A stretch of 64,000 nt of DNA. It comes from Periplaneta americana (Eukaryota; Arthropoda; Insecta; Blattodea; Blattidae). The translations under genes and the position numbers were made by a program. Of the stretch, positions 34,364-45,010 are shown piece after piece. Within the stretch, counting starts at the first letter, position 1; every line of letters begins with the position of its first letter. The stretch covers positions 175,588,488-175,652,487 of the forward strand of contig NC_091120.1 of NCBI RefSeq assembly GCF_040183065.1. The letters are read 5' to 3'. The notes under the pieces are model-generated. The model searched no databases. It was not told where the DNA came from and saw only the letters and a list, made by a program, of their open reading frames with translations.

Positions 34364-35818
34364 TATTATGCTACGTTATATTTATTAATATTATAGTATG
34401 TTCTGATAGAACATATGCATGAATATCCTTATAAAATCCTTGAAACGTAATTTTTTCACTGCCATCCAATTTTTAACAAACAAGAAGTTAAATTTCATAT
34501 TGTGTCAGCTCCATTTTATTACAAGGTCTGTACTAGGCGGTAGGTCTCTCTATAATAAAGATGGCATTGTTATAATTCGTACGTGCCGCAGCACAGGGAT
34601 TATATTGAAGGAGGAGTAGGAGGACTATGCCTTATGTCGATGTAGATTTTGTTACTCTGACAGTGAAAGCTTAGAAAAGTAAAAACGATTATGAATAAGA
34701 AAAATACTCAAATCTAAATGTCATTTTTTTAAGTTCGAGGGGGCTTCAAACCCTGTAACCCCCTGTTAATATGACAAAAAGTTAATTTTTTTCTTGTTTA
34801 GAAGATTAAACTGATTTTGAATTTATCTCATCCTTTTATCACCTAGGCAAAGTTTGATTATAAACATCTTCTCAAATCATGAATACTGGTATATTTTCTG
34901 CTTTGTTATTTTTCTTGGACTAAAATACCGTAATTTGCTCACTAAATTTAATTCCTGGTTCACTGAATATTGTAAATTGATTTCAAGTTTTAGAAGTGTG
35001 CAAGGAAATGCACTTATACATATTGTGATTTTCTGATATTGCATTTCCTTAAGTGTACGGTCAATAGCGAATGCATTTAATTTAGGAAGGTATTTCATGT
35101 TCATCACGTTTATATTATTTTACCTCCAAGTTTCGTATAATTGTGAAATGGCATTTATCGAATATTTATACAAATCTATAGATTCTCTTTTTTTCATTAC
35201 ATGTGAGTTCAAATCATAATAAAAGCACTTAACAGTACAAGATTTTTTCATGATATCAATAAAATTGTGTCCACAAGATTAATCTTTTGGTTTTTATTTA
35301 TTTAGCCATTATAGTTAAGGTTTTTTGTTTACATAATTGCCTATACGACATTATCAGTGAGTTTAGTTGCTAAGCTTTTATTATGCAAACCAAGCCGTGA
35401 AAATTATATTAGAAATGGCTTCAAGGATTCAGCACACAACCAAAATTACTACCAACACCACTACTGTTACTGCTGCTACCACTGCTGCTAATACTACTAC
35501 TATAACTACCATTGCCATCACCGCCAATGCCATAATGACCACAAACATTACCACAATCATGACGACCAACACTATTTCCACTACTACTACTACTACACAA
35601 CATGATGTGGATTTTTCCCCAAGAAGTAACAGAATTTTATTATGGACTAATCAGTGAGTGACAATTCATCAAATTGCATAGTGAAGTTTTCTTTTTTCAA
35701 TAAAGAACAGTGAAAAGAATGTTGAGTATACATATGAATCAAGAGAATCATTGTAAAATTTCAGAAGCATAGAAATGTGCATGTCCAAACGAAATCGTTA
35801 ACTTCACTCTATTATATA
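34364..35818. other. no gene recognised; ACY-rich low-complexity tract
   Basis: AT-rich spacer. At about 35430-35600 a pyrimidine/adenine-rich ACC/ACT triplet tract gives a Thr-rich ORF that I regard as low complexity. Confidence 0.4.
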
Positions 35819-36856
35819 CGAGGGGGATCCAGGAAATAACGACCGTTCGCGCATACCCGCCGCGCAGCTGACTCCCCTTCCTTGTTTGAAGGTCAACTGG
35901 CTTTCTTAACATGTGTTCTCATAATGTTGTGAGTACTGGTTGCAACAAGGCGCCATTGTGCATTTTGTTTTACTTCAAAATGAACGACGTGATTGATAAT
36001 CCCGCCGACTGTGAGGTGAGGAGTGTGATTCGATTTTTGAATGCCCGACATTTGAAACCTGCAGAAATTTACCAGCAATTGAAGGAAGTGTATGGTGATA
36101 CTGTAATGAATGAAAGAAATGTGAGAAAATGGTGCGAAATGTTCAACAATGGCGAACAAATGTCCATGATGAAACTCGACCCGGACGCCCATCATTCTTC
36201 ACAGAAGACCTGAAGAATAAAGTGAACGACAGAATCTTGCAAGACAGGCGCACATCACTCGACGAATTGCATATTGCCTTTCCTGACATTTCTCGTTCTT
36301 TGCTTGGTGAAATTGTGTCGCAACATCTTGGCTACCACAAAATCTGTGCACGATGGGTTCTATGACAACTGAGTGACCAACACAAAACTCAGAGAATGGC
36401 CTCAGCATTGACATTCTTGATGCGATATCACACAGATGGAGACGCCTTTCTTGATCAAATTGTGGCTGGTGATGAGACCTGGGTGTCTCACAACACCCCA
36501 GAGACCAAGCGCCAATCACGTCAGTGGCATCATCTCTCATCACCCAAGAAACCAAGAAAATTCAAACAGACTCTCTCAACACAAAAAGTCATGGCTACTG
36601 TCTTTTGGGATCGTTTTGGAAGTGATGAAGAGTTGAAGAAGACAGTGAACACCTGGCTTAATGAACTGGCGGCAGAGGAGTATAACACGGGAATTCTAAA
36701 GCTAGTGAACAGATACGACAAATGTTTAAATGTAGGTGGTGATTATGTAGAGAAGTAAAGGAAGCTTCAGTTATGTAACAGACTTTGTTTTTTCAAATAA
36801 ATATTTTTTTTTTAATTATTACAACAAAACGGTCGTTATTTCCTGGATCCCCCTCG
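35819..36856 (+). mobile_element. mariner element with TIRs, internal deletion (copy 1)
   Basis: TIRs CGAGGGGGATCCAGGAAATA at both ends, TA on both sides. The transposase starts MNDVIDNPADCEVRSVIRFL (35980) with the HTH segment NARHLKPAEIYQQLKEVYGD and VRKWCEMFNNG. One missing G at about 36152 shifts the frame. It continues KVNDRILQDRRTSLDELHIA, FLDQIVAGDETWVSHNTPET (first catalytic Asp) and VMATVFWDR (second region). It then jumps to FGSDEELKKTVNTWLNELAA, so the segment with the LHDNAPxH and SPDLAPCDFHLF motifs has been deleted. SETMAR/irritans-like by recall. Not functional. Confidence 0.92.
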
Positions 36857-36858
36857 TA

Positions 36859-38430
36859 CATGCAAAATCTCGGAAGGCATCTTCTCTTAAATTCTAAAGA
36901 AAGTAATACTATTATGCATGATGTTACTGCATAGCAAAATTTACATTTTTGTGTACCCTTCGTTTTAGGAGCGTGAATAATAATGAAAATGCCACTCATG
37001 GTAAATTCATGCTAATGTAATAAAATCAAATTTTAACATTGGACATGACATCATACAGTCTTTGTAAGAAAAATCTTCAATAGTGGTGAGTATTAAACAT
37101 TCACTAATTCAATTTTCGGAACATGAACAGCTCACATATTTATTTTACTTGTCTTAGATTAGCTACCACCACTACTAAAGAAACTTAACTGAATGCGTAA
37201 CACTTCATTGCACTACATTGATGATTGTTCTCTGAGAATTAGATTCAAACATAAGTGCAGCTTAAATGATGTTAAATATGCTACCTGCTCAGTGACCAAT
37301 AATGCTTTCAGCATTGTCAAATAAAAAAGAAATTATTTCATTCAAATGGAATAAAAAATTAGGAGAAGTATTAAAAGAGGAAAACGAAGTATCTTATTAA
37401 TGTTCTTAATAATGTATTTTGTAGGTGAAAGTACATTTAATTTTTTAATTAGGTTTTTGAATACTATGTTTCATTGTTGTGTATGCGGTATTAGAATTGG
37501 AAGAAGAAAGGGTAGAAGTGTTAAATTAATGTTCTTCCTTTCTGTAAAGAGCTTAATTTTTTTAACTTAAAATATTTAATGTTCTTCCTTTTTTTATAAA
37601 GAACCTAATTTTTTAAACTTAAAATATTTAGCAACCAGTCCTATGAACTGCGACAAATTTAACAAGTAGTTTGGGGAACCTTTGTAACTGGTAACACAGT
37701 TTTCTTTACTTTTGTTTTGCGTGGTGGACCAAAACGGACATTATAGAATTATAGAGGGTTTTTTTCTTTGTTTAGGCCTACTGCTGTTTCCTTCTATCAT
37801 TCCACCACCACTCTCCATCTTTCCTTCATTTCATCTATCATCTGCAGTAGTTAAAAATAGGCTGGATTGAAATCTTGAAGGTAGTGTGAGTTAGCAATGC
37901 TGATATGGGAAGGGCTTGAAGCTCTGGGCTCTGGGCCCTGAAGCTCATCAGATCTTGGGATAGGACCTGGTTATCAGAACTGAGGTATCAGATTTACATA
38001 TGCCACCTGTTGAACTTTGACAATCATCGCATATAAACTGGGCTTGTAAAGTGACATCACAAACTTTTTCCATGCATTTTTAACTATGTCCTGATTGTAC
38101 CTATGCAGTGTAAAATATTACCATGGCAACTAAAACTTACGATTAAGCAAAGCCTGCATGGTATAGTCAAAAAACAAGGTACAATAAAAATGGAAGGAAA
38201 ACGTTTTTGATGTCACTGTATATAGGACAAGCAATGAGCCAAAAAAGCTTAAGTGCAAGGATCCATTCAGTGTCCAGCTCTCAGAAAGCCAATTCAAGCT
38301 TAGGTGTGAATATCCGTCCCAGGCCTACCAAACCAAGCCAAGGAGCTAAATAAGTTATTTATTAATCTCCCTCTATGTAAAGATTGTCTATGAGACAAAA
38401 AATACTGGGCATACCAGTGTTTAATTGCAA
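36859..38430. other. no gene; short tandem duplication
   Basis: AT-rich. At about 37528-37632 a unit of roughly 52 bp (TTAATGTTCTTCCTT...CTTAAAATATTTA) occurs twice in tandem. Nothing else recognised. Confidence 0.5.
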
Positions 38431-38447
38431 TATTTGGATTTTTGGTG

Positions 38448-38499
<52 letters not shown>

Positions 38500-38520
38500 T
38501 GCACCAAAAATCCAAATATA
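38431..38520. repeat. TA array inside a perfect short palindrome
   Basis: ATATTTGGATTTTTGGTGCA at the left is exactly inverted at the right (TGCACCAAAAATCCAAATAT) around about 45 bases of TA repeats. It can extrude as a cruciform or form a hairpin RNA. Confidence 0.9.
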
Positions 38521-38801
38521 TATATATATTTGTGCAAAAGAGAAAGAAAAAATTCAATTTTCAAAGAATAACATTGTTATACAAAGAGAAAAGTGGGAAA
38601 AGAAAAAAAATAAAAAGTTCTCTAAGTGCTGTAGTTATAGAAGTAGTTCTTAGGAATTGCCACGTAACAGTAGGACATTTGAAATTTAGACTGACATCAT
38701 TAGATGTTAAACCAAATTAGTGCAACAGTGAAATTCTGGAATTTCTCCTGGAAAACTTTATGTTGACAAACTTAAATCTAACACCCTAACATTGTCCACT
38801 G

Positions 38802-39000
38802 TTGTGGAGTAATTGTCATCACGTCTGGCTATGAAACTAACAGGCCCAGGTCCAAGTCCTGGTCCCCCCCCCCCCCGGGATTTCTCCTCTACCAATTGAA
38901 GCAGAATTGCTAGGTAATTTTCGGCGTTTGACTTTGGACTCATTTCGCCATCATTAATTCACATATCATCATCATCATCATCATCATAATCCATACAATA
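38802..39000 (+). mobile_element. tRNA-derived SINE, cockroach/termite type, with ATC repeat
   Basis: Head GTGGAGTAATTGTCATCACG (A box), GTCTGGCTATGAAACTAACA and CCAGGTCCAAGTCCTGG (B box). The body has GCTAGGTAATTTTCGGCGTT and GACTTTGGACTCATTTCGCC ATCATTAATTC, ending in ATC repeats (38964-38990). The plan and the TTTCGGCG...GGACTCATTTC block resemble, by recall, SINEs of Blattodea. The head carries a C-run. Confidence 0.6.
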
Positions 39001-39584
39001 GCCCGGGTTAAGTTCACGGTGCTGCGTGCTGCACTTGTACAAGAGTGCGGCCATTCAGCTACTCAATCATTCGCAAGAATAGGAGTGGTAAGCCTTCGGG
39101 TCCCTCCTCCATAAAAGAAAAAAAGAAAACCCTAACTTTAATGAGAAAATATGAGTCGTCAAGTGGAGAAAGTTGGCCTACTTCCTTTATTGCATTTTAC
39201 AATATTTGACCAGCATTGAACCCGGATCAGAACGAACGAACGAACGTGACAAGCGAAAGGGGAAAGGGGGAAGACTCCTCTCAGGTATCTAACGATGGTC
39301 TAAATGGATTGAGACAGTGATTGCGATTACGGACGTATCGAAACACATACACAGTATATAGATTCTATCGACTAAAAGTGTTCCTAACTTCTGGCGAGTA
39401 GAAAGCAGTCCGGACCGTGTACGCACGTTCTTCTATTGCATTATTAAATTCTTGGTTGTGCCGAAATATTAAAGTACACGTGTGGTGTTCTAGATAATTG
39501 TATTAAAGCTACTTTATTTGCCTATTAGTTTCGCAGATGTGCATAAGCTAGCATTTAGAACACACAACATTATATAGAAGTTAA

Positions 39585-39629
39585 ATGGCTCAAGAAATTG
39601 CTCACTATAAATTGAGAGCAGATGCCGCG
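39585..39629 (+). CDS. RARS1: RARS1 exon 1: cytosolic arginyl-tRNA synthetase
   Basis: ATG at 39585 opens MAQEIAHYKLRADAA and the exon ends at a GTAAGT donor in phase 0. ArgRS (EC 6.1.1.19) charges tRNA-Arg with arginine in the cytosol and is part of the multisynthetase complex. The first 15 codons begin the N-terminal amphipathic helix used in that complex. Start context is TAAATGG (T at -3), weaker than that of the in-frame ATG at 40524. An out-of-frame ATG inside this exon (GCAGATGCC) opens a short frame that stops after 10 codons in exon 2. Confidence 0.85.
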
Positions 39630-40182
39630 GTAAGTCGATCACCACTTTAACCATGTTCTCAGGTACACATGTGGCATGTTGGTATGCATTCTCCGGATAC
39701 TAACTCACAAAATTGTGTTATTTTTATGTGCACGTTGAGGTCTTATGTTAGATTTATAAGAGAATTTGTATGGATGAATTTGGTACGAAATGTCATTCTG
39801 TATCCTGATTCTTGGCCGAAAGTATGTAGGCTTAATACATAACCTAAAAGAGTGTCACTATAAATACCGGTATCAGATCTTTGAGACGATACTAAATCTT
39901 TGTCGCAGTTATTGTATATATGATGTAAGAACAATAGTTATTAGGGAAATCTATTACTGAATAAGGGAGGCCTAGCATCTGTGAAAATAAAGCAATACCG
40001 GTAGACATATTCCTTTTCATTGCATTGCATGTTTAGTCAACAAGCCGAAGACTGGTTGAAACCTCATAAGTGACACCAATTAGGCATAAGATAATGTTGA
40101 GTGTCCGCCAGTTCTTTGCCCCTTTATTGCACACATCGCTGACTAACAATATTCATTGCATTTAATTTTCTTTCTGACGTAG

Positions 40183-40326
40183 GAAGAAGAAATCAGATTT
40201 CTTGTGAAAGAAATTGAAAATTTGAAGCGTGGCAATAGCTATTCCTCAGATGGAGTTCCTCCAGAATTAGCAGAATTGCTCTTGCAAAATACGAAACTGA
40301 AACACCGACTTGCAATTTTGAAAAGG
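40183..40326 (+). CDS. RARS1: RARS1 exon 2: N-terminal coiled coil
   Basis: 144 bases, phase 0 at both ends, acceptor TTTCTGACGTAG and donor GTAAGT. Encodes EEEIRFLVKEIENLKRGNSY, then PPELAELLLQNTKLKHRLAI and LKR, heptad-like with Leu/Ile spacing. In vertebrates this leucine-zipper extension binds AIMP1 and other partners and is absent from the short ArgRS form. Residues 16-63 of the predicted protein. Confidence 0.92.
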
Positions 40327-40466
40327 GTAAGTTATTAAGTGGTTTGCTGTTCGTGTTTCCTGTGAATGATTCTCTCTTTCTGTTATTTGTGTTCAACTTA
40401 TAAACTATTTTAAGATGCAGGGAGAAAATTTCCCGAATTCAATGGTTAATTTAATAATTGTTGCAG

Positions 40467-40686
40467 GCTTGTGAAGCACAGGAATTGAAAACAAAGTCTG
40501 GTAAATTTGGTGGAGAAGCCAAGATGGAGAGCATCCAAGAGCAACTGGTGCATACCTTTACAAAGGCCGTGGAGTCAGCTTTCCCAGATGTGCCTGATGT
40601 TGGGGTGCCTGTGGTGCCATCTCCAAAATTTGGTGACTATCAGTGCAATGCAGCAATGCAATTGACGCAGTTGCTTAAAGGACAAG
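40467..40686 (+). CDS. RARS1: RARS1 exon 3: linker and start of ArgRS N-terminal domain
   Basis: 220 bases, starts in phase 0, ends one base into a Gly codon. Encodes ACEAQELKTKSGKFGGEAKM, then ESIQEQLVHTFTKAVESAFP and PKFGDYQCNAAMQLTQLLKG. The last block is the hallmark (FGDYQCNxAM) of the Add1/Arg_tRNA_synt_N domain that recognises the D-loop of tRNA-Arg. Met83 (GCCAAGATGG, A at -3 and G at +4) aligns with human Met73, the known internal start that yields the free low-mass ArgRS. Confidence 0.95.
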
Positions 40687-41067
40687 GTATTTTTCACTCA
40701 TCACTTATCTATTACAGTAAACTAACAGTATAATCAGACTTTGTTGGTTTTTACGATATTTTTCTATACTGGATAATTATATAGATAGGAACAGCCAAAC
40801 AACAATACACACTTAACAAATGACGTGGGAACTATGTGTTTCCATTGGGGAGATCTGTGAGGAACAGTGGATCTATGAACAAAATGAGAAGTGTAAAAAT
40901 TATTCACAATTCTCTGTATTCACATATGCGAGAAAAAAACCTACTGATACTTAAATAATTGAAAATAAGCATACCGGTATCATATGAATGAAGTGGGGTA
41001 GAGCAACTATGAATTGTTCAATGGTTGAGTTGTTTGGTTTTTTCCATTACTAATTTTAAAAAATTGT

Positions 41068-41112
41068 AACACAACGTTTCGAAGAATGGCTTTCTCTTCG
41101 TCATCAGGTGAA
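41068..41112 (-). ncRNA. hammerhead-like motif in RARS1 intron 3 (site 4)
   Basis: On -: CAC (stem I), CTGATGA, one extra C, GAAGA...TCTTC (stem II with a nine-base loop), GAA, palindromic ACGT (stem III), T at the cleavage position, GTG (stem I). All core bases are canonical. CTGATGA...TCGAAACGTTGTG is the form seen in LTRs of Penelope-like elements. Stem I is only three pairs, so a relic is likely. Confidence 0.5.
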
Positions 41113-41178
41113 AACCTACTGTGGTGATCATTACCAACAGCTATCCTGTCTGACTGATAGGACACACGCCCCCCTCCC

Positions 41179-41180
<2 letters not shown>

Positions 41181-41220
<40 letters not shown>
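41181..41220 (+). repeat. AC microsatellite
   Basis: Uninterrupted AC repeats just before the mariner element at 41262. Confidence 0.95.
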
Positions 41221-41223
<3 letters not shown>

Positions 41224-41261
41224 GATATAATATTTGTTGTGTGCATGTGTACAGATTTTTA

Positions 41262-41980
41262 CGAGGGGGATCCAGGAAATAACGACCGTTCGCGCATACC
41301 CACCGCGCAGCTGACTCCTCTTCCTTGTTTGAAGGTCAACTGGCTTCCTTAACATGTGTTCTCATAATGTTGTGAGTACTGGTTGCAACAAGTCGCCATT
41401 GTGCATTTTGTGTTACTTCAAAATGAACGACGTGATTGATAATCCCGCCGACTGTGAGGTGAAGAGTGTGATTCGATTTTTGAATGCCCGACATTTGAAA
41501 CCTGCAGAAATTTACCGGCAATTGAAAGAAGTGTATGGTGATACTGTAATGAATGAAAGAAATATAAGAAAATGGTGCGAAATGTTCAACAATGGGCGAA
41601 CAAATGTCCACGATGAAACTCGACCCGGACGCCCATCACTCATCACAGAAGACCTGAAGACTAAAGTGAACGACAGAATCTTGCAAGACAGGCGCACATC
41701 ACTGGACGAATTGCTGAAAGACTTTCTGGGTGGTACGCGTTTTGGAAGTGATGAAGAGTTGAAGACAGTGAACACCTGGCTTAATGAACTGGCGGCAGAG
41801 AAGTATAACACGGGAATTCTAAAGCTAGTGAACAGATACAACAAATGTTTAAATGTAGGTGGTGATTATGTAGAGAAGTAAAGGAAGCTTCAGTTATGTA
41901 ACAGACTTTGTTTTTTCAAATAAATATTTTTATTTTTAATTATTACAACAAAACGGTCGTTATTTCCTGGATCCCCCTCA
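41262..41980 (+). mobile_element. mariner deletion derivative (copy 2) in RARS1 intron 3
   Basis: Same TIRs and TA duplications as 35819-36856 (the last TIR base at the right is changed). 719 bp: the DDE catalytic region is removed by one in-frame deletion. Sequence outside the deletion is nearly identical to copy 1, so the two derive from close parents but carry different deletions. Confidence 0.93.
41423..41881 (+). CDS. open ORF: mariner HTH DNA-binding domain fused to transposase C-terminus
   Basis: 152 codons without interruption from ATG 41423. Residues 1-60 are the first HTH (MNDVIDNPADCEVKSVIRFL, LKPAEIYRQLKEVYGD, IRKWCEMFNNG). Then come the linker GRTNVHDETRPGRPSL and the beginning of the second HTH (KVNDRILQDRRTSLDEL). 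At about residue 100 the deletion joins LLKDFLGGTRFGSDEELK to the C-terminal TVNTWLNELAAEKYNTGILK and CLNVGGDYVEK. All three catalytic Asp residues are missing, so it cannot cut, but it could bind TIRs. Whether it is transcribed separately from the RARS1 intron is unknown. Confidence 0.7.
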   Translation: MNDVIDNPADCEVKSVIRFLNARHLKPAEIYRQLKEVYGDTVMNERNIRKWCEMFNNGRTNVHDETRPGRPSLITEDLKTKVNDRILQDRRTSLDELLKDFLGGTRFGSDEELKTVNTWLNELAAEKYNTGILKLVNRYNKCLNVGGDYVEK

Positions 41981-42149
41981 TAATATAAAAAAATACACAT
42001 TCGCATAAATAATAATTCAGTCTAATTAAAGAAAAGAGCAGTAGCTATATTATGTAACAGTTTTCACTCATCTGAAATGAAAGTTCTATTACACATTTCT
42101 CCGTGTTTATAATATTTTTGAAATGCTACATTAGTTTTTGTCTATGCAG

Positions 42150-42402
42150 GTATTAAGATGTCTCCATTTGCTGTGGGGAAGAAGATTGTAGAGCATGTGG
42201 AACATAATCCATGGATTGAAAAGTTAGATGTAGCGGGTCCAGGTTTCATCAACATAACAATAAGCAAATCTCATGGGAATAAAATATTGTCTTCACTCCT
42301 GCAAACTGGAGTGCAACCACCTCCATTGGAAAAGAAGCTGAGAGTTGTTGTGGATTTCTCTTCACCTAACATTGCTAAGGAAATGCATGTTGGCCATCTT
42401 CG
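42150..42402 (+). CDS. RARS1: RARS1 exon 4: N-domain end and HIGH motif
   Basis: 253 bases. Begins with the last two bases of a Gly codon and ends two bases into Arg. Encodes IKMSPFAVGKKIVEHVEHNP, then LDVAGPGFINITISK (end of the N-terminal domain) and LRVVVDFSSPNIAKEMHVGH plus LR. SSPNIAKEMHVGHLR contains the class I HIGH signature (HVGH) that binds the ATP phosphates. Acceptor TTTGTCTATGCAG, donor GTAAGC. Confidence 0.96.
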
Positions 42403-43181
42403 GTAAGCACAGAACTGCATTCCTTTGTTTTAGAATACTTTTTGTTAGCTTGTATTAATAGTTTCCCTGAATTACTCATTCTTTGATATCAGGTACAGCA
42501 ATTCTTGCAATTATTTCTGTAGTTATTTTTACATGTATTCCATAGAGTTTATTCTCTATGAAAAGTATGTAGGGTATGGTGTAATAGTTTTCTGTTTCTA
42601 CTGCACTGGTGATAAAAGTAATTGTGTATTATGGAGAAGAAATGGAAGAATGTCAGGAGGAACTGTCATCCTAAGAAAACAATCCTCAACAGCCTGTTTG
42701 TCCACAAATATTCCACATGGAATCACTGAAATTTGAATTTGGGTCTCCCAATATAAAAAGCTGATGTTCTAGCTGTTAAACCGTTATTCTGTAATTTTTT
42801 ATGAGAAAAGTAAATGGGTTTAAAAAATACAAAATTGTATGGAAAAGTTAATAGTAAAAATTATTACCAAATTTGATAAATTGATACAGAATATATTATG
42901 AAGGTCACTATGAAAGTTTTGAGATGCAGGAAAGTGAAAGCTTACCCACTTAAATGGGGTAGTCCGATTCCTTGTAAGTAAACTGGTGCCAGGTGGTGAA
43001 CCTGCCCCTCCTTCACATTCCAGGAATGTGAGGGAAAACAACCCTGCTGGAAAGAAAGCACTTTCACGCAATGATTTTTACATGATTTTGAAGTAGGGTA
43101 AACGAGTCTCGAAATCTTGAGCATTTATAGCAGTCATTTGGAGATCTTGCTCCTTTCCATTCAGCATCTTTTGTTGGTAGT
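42403..43181. other. RARS1 intron 4, first part: nothing recognised
   Basis: AT-rich intronic sequence up to a mariner relic split by a SINE. No feature identified. Confidence 0.35.
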
Positions 43182-43194
43182 TTCACTGAAAGAT

Positions 43195-43544
43195 AGTCCC
43201 GCGCCGTGGCGTCGTGATCAAAGGCATCCTGCCTAGGACTCGCATTACGGAATGCGCGCTGGCTCGAGTCCTAATGGGGGAAGAAATTTTCTCATGAAAT
43301 TTCGGCCAGTGTATGGAACCGATGCCCACCCAGCATCGTGATGCACTTGGGGAGCTACGATAGGTAGCGAAATCCGGTTGCGAATGCCAACTATAATGGC
43401 TGGGAGGATCATCGTGCTAACCACACAATACCTCCATTCTGGTTGGATGATTGTCCACCTCTGCTTCGGAATGTGGGCATGAGGTCAGCAGCTGGCTGGT
43501 CGGTCTAGGCCCTTCATGGGCTGTAGCACCACGGGTTATTATTA
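43195..43544 (+). mobile_element. tRNA-derived SINE with 13-bp duplication, 350 bp
   Basis: Head CCGTGGCGTCGTGATCAAAG (A box) and GCTGGCTCGAGTCCTAATGG (B box). Body with AAATTTCGGCCAGTGTATGG and GTGCTAACCACACAATACCT, ending GGGCTGTAGCACCACGGG plus TTATT repeats. TTCACTGAAAGAT stands at 43182-43194 and 43545-43557. It inserted into a mariner relic. The middle (TGCTAACCACAC) resembles TGCCAACCACACCACCTCAT of the SINE at 62.8 kb although the heads differ. Confidence 0.88.
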
Positions 43545-43557
43545 TTCACTGAAAGAT

Positions 43558-44340
43558 GAGGAGAGGAATGAGTATCTTGCAGAGGCAGTGACTGAGGATA
43601 ACATCACTGCTGTGGAAAAGAAAATGGTCTGTGAAAACAGTGGAATAACATGTAAGGAAATTGAGGCAGCTTTAGAGATTGTATTGCCAGCAGTGTCCAA
43701 AATCCTTTACGATAATCTTTGCATCAGGAAGGTTTCATTCTGATGGATGTCTTACAATTTTACAAATACATAGAATTGCACCTGTGTTGAATGGTGTGAA
43801 GAAATGGTGGCCGGGTTCGAGGAAAGTATCTCTAGACGTATTTCGGTTGACGAAACCTGTATTTATCAATTTGACCCAGTAGAACGTTAATCAGTAGTGT
43901 GAATCTATCCAGATGACAATCCACCAATAAAAGTGAAGTGGCTCTAAAATGTTAACAAGATAAGGGTGGCCGATCATGTGGCAACCATTTCTCAGGAGGA
44001 GCAAAGGACTGTTACTGCTCAGTGATGCACCACAGTTTGACTACCGAATATTTTAGAGAAGCTTCAAGAATGGCAGCCAAGGACAGGACCGAGAGGAATC
44101 CTTCTTCATCACGACTAAGCTTCCACCCATATGACCAACATCACCATCCAGTTTCTGGAGTCCACAGAGGTGAAACTCATGACTTATCTTCCATACAGCC
44201 CTAACCTGGCTCTATCTTATTATTTTCTGTTCCTGCTGGTGAAAAATCGTATGCATATAAGGAGGTTTTCTCAGTCCTGAAGAAGCTGTTATCACTATGG
44301 AACGAATTTCTAGTTTCATACTATTTTGTTTGCTACGTCC
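43558..44340 (+). pseudogene. mariner transposase relic in RARS1 intron 4
   Basis: Legible order: AVTEDNITAVEKK, MVCENSGITCKEIEAALEIV, LPAVSKILYDN (second HTH), SVDETCIYQFDP (first Asp motif, normally DETWIYxxDP), DDNPPIKVKWL, and LLHHD-like sequence near 44110. The end is KLMTYLPYSPNLALSYYFLF, the degraded PYSPDLAPCDFFLF. Multiple frameshifts. The N-terminal linker lies on the other side of the SINE. Distinct in sequence from the TIR-bearing mariners at 35.8 and 41.3 kb. Confidence 0.78.
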
Positions 44341-44998
44341 TAGACATATGTTATTCAGATATCTCTATGTTTCTTGTACACAGGATCCCCGTATTAAAAT
44401 TCTGTAAGACCTAAAATGCCTAAATGAACCATAAAGTCCTAGAAGTGCCTAAAAACTATATTTGTGCCTTAAAAGCACCTTTATAGTATTTTGCTATAAT
44501 TAAAATAAAAATACCAGTACTAAAAATACAAAAATGCTCTAAAAATTACAGAAATGATACTGAAAAGTGTTTCTGACAATTTGTTTGAGTGTATCTACCT
44601 TCCTTCCATACAGACTTGTTATTTTGGTGTTAGTGGTTTTCATTCTTGAATTGTGTCAGTGAGAGAGACATGCACTCTTTCCAAGAAATATCCTATTGTT
44701 GTTTATTGGGAGAGCCCATTAAATGAAAAGAAAACATTAGTAAAAAATATGTAATTTGATATATTTTCATTTTTAAAATGTGATTTAAATATATTTTCAT
44801 TAAAAAATGCGATTTAAAGGAAAAGAAACCCAGAAATATTTGCATTTCATGTATTATCATCAAAGATGTGGTCTTATGTTGCAACACTATAAATGCTCAT
44901 TTTTTAATGGATATCCATCGGAATTATATTCATAAACATATGATAAATTGTCATACGAAATTTCAGCATAGTCCAATATAGAAAAGAAAAGTAAAAAC
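44341..44998. other. RARS1 intron 4, AT-rich, small internal duplications
   Basis: Contains a two-copy ATATATTTTCATT...GATTTAAA duplication at about 44758-44817. Nothing else recognised. Confidence 0.4.
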
Positions 44999-45010
44999 AT
45001 AAATATTGAA

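Noticed and set aside
35367..35657. Thr-rich 96-codon ORF
   Set aside because: Low-complexity ACC/ACT triplets; the reverse frame gives Ser/Gly-rich sequence, typical of a microsatellite.
38384..38720. ORFs over the TA array (Ile/Tyr runs)
   Set aside because: Pure translation of the TA repeat.
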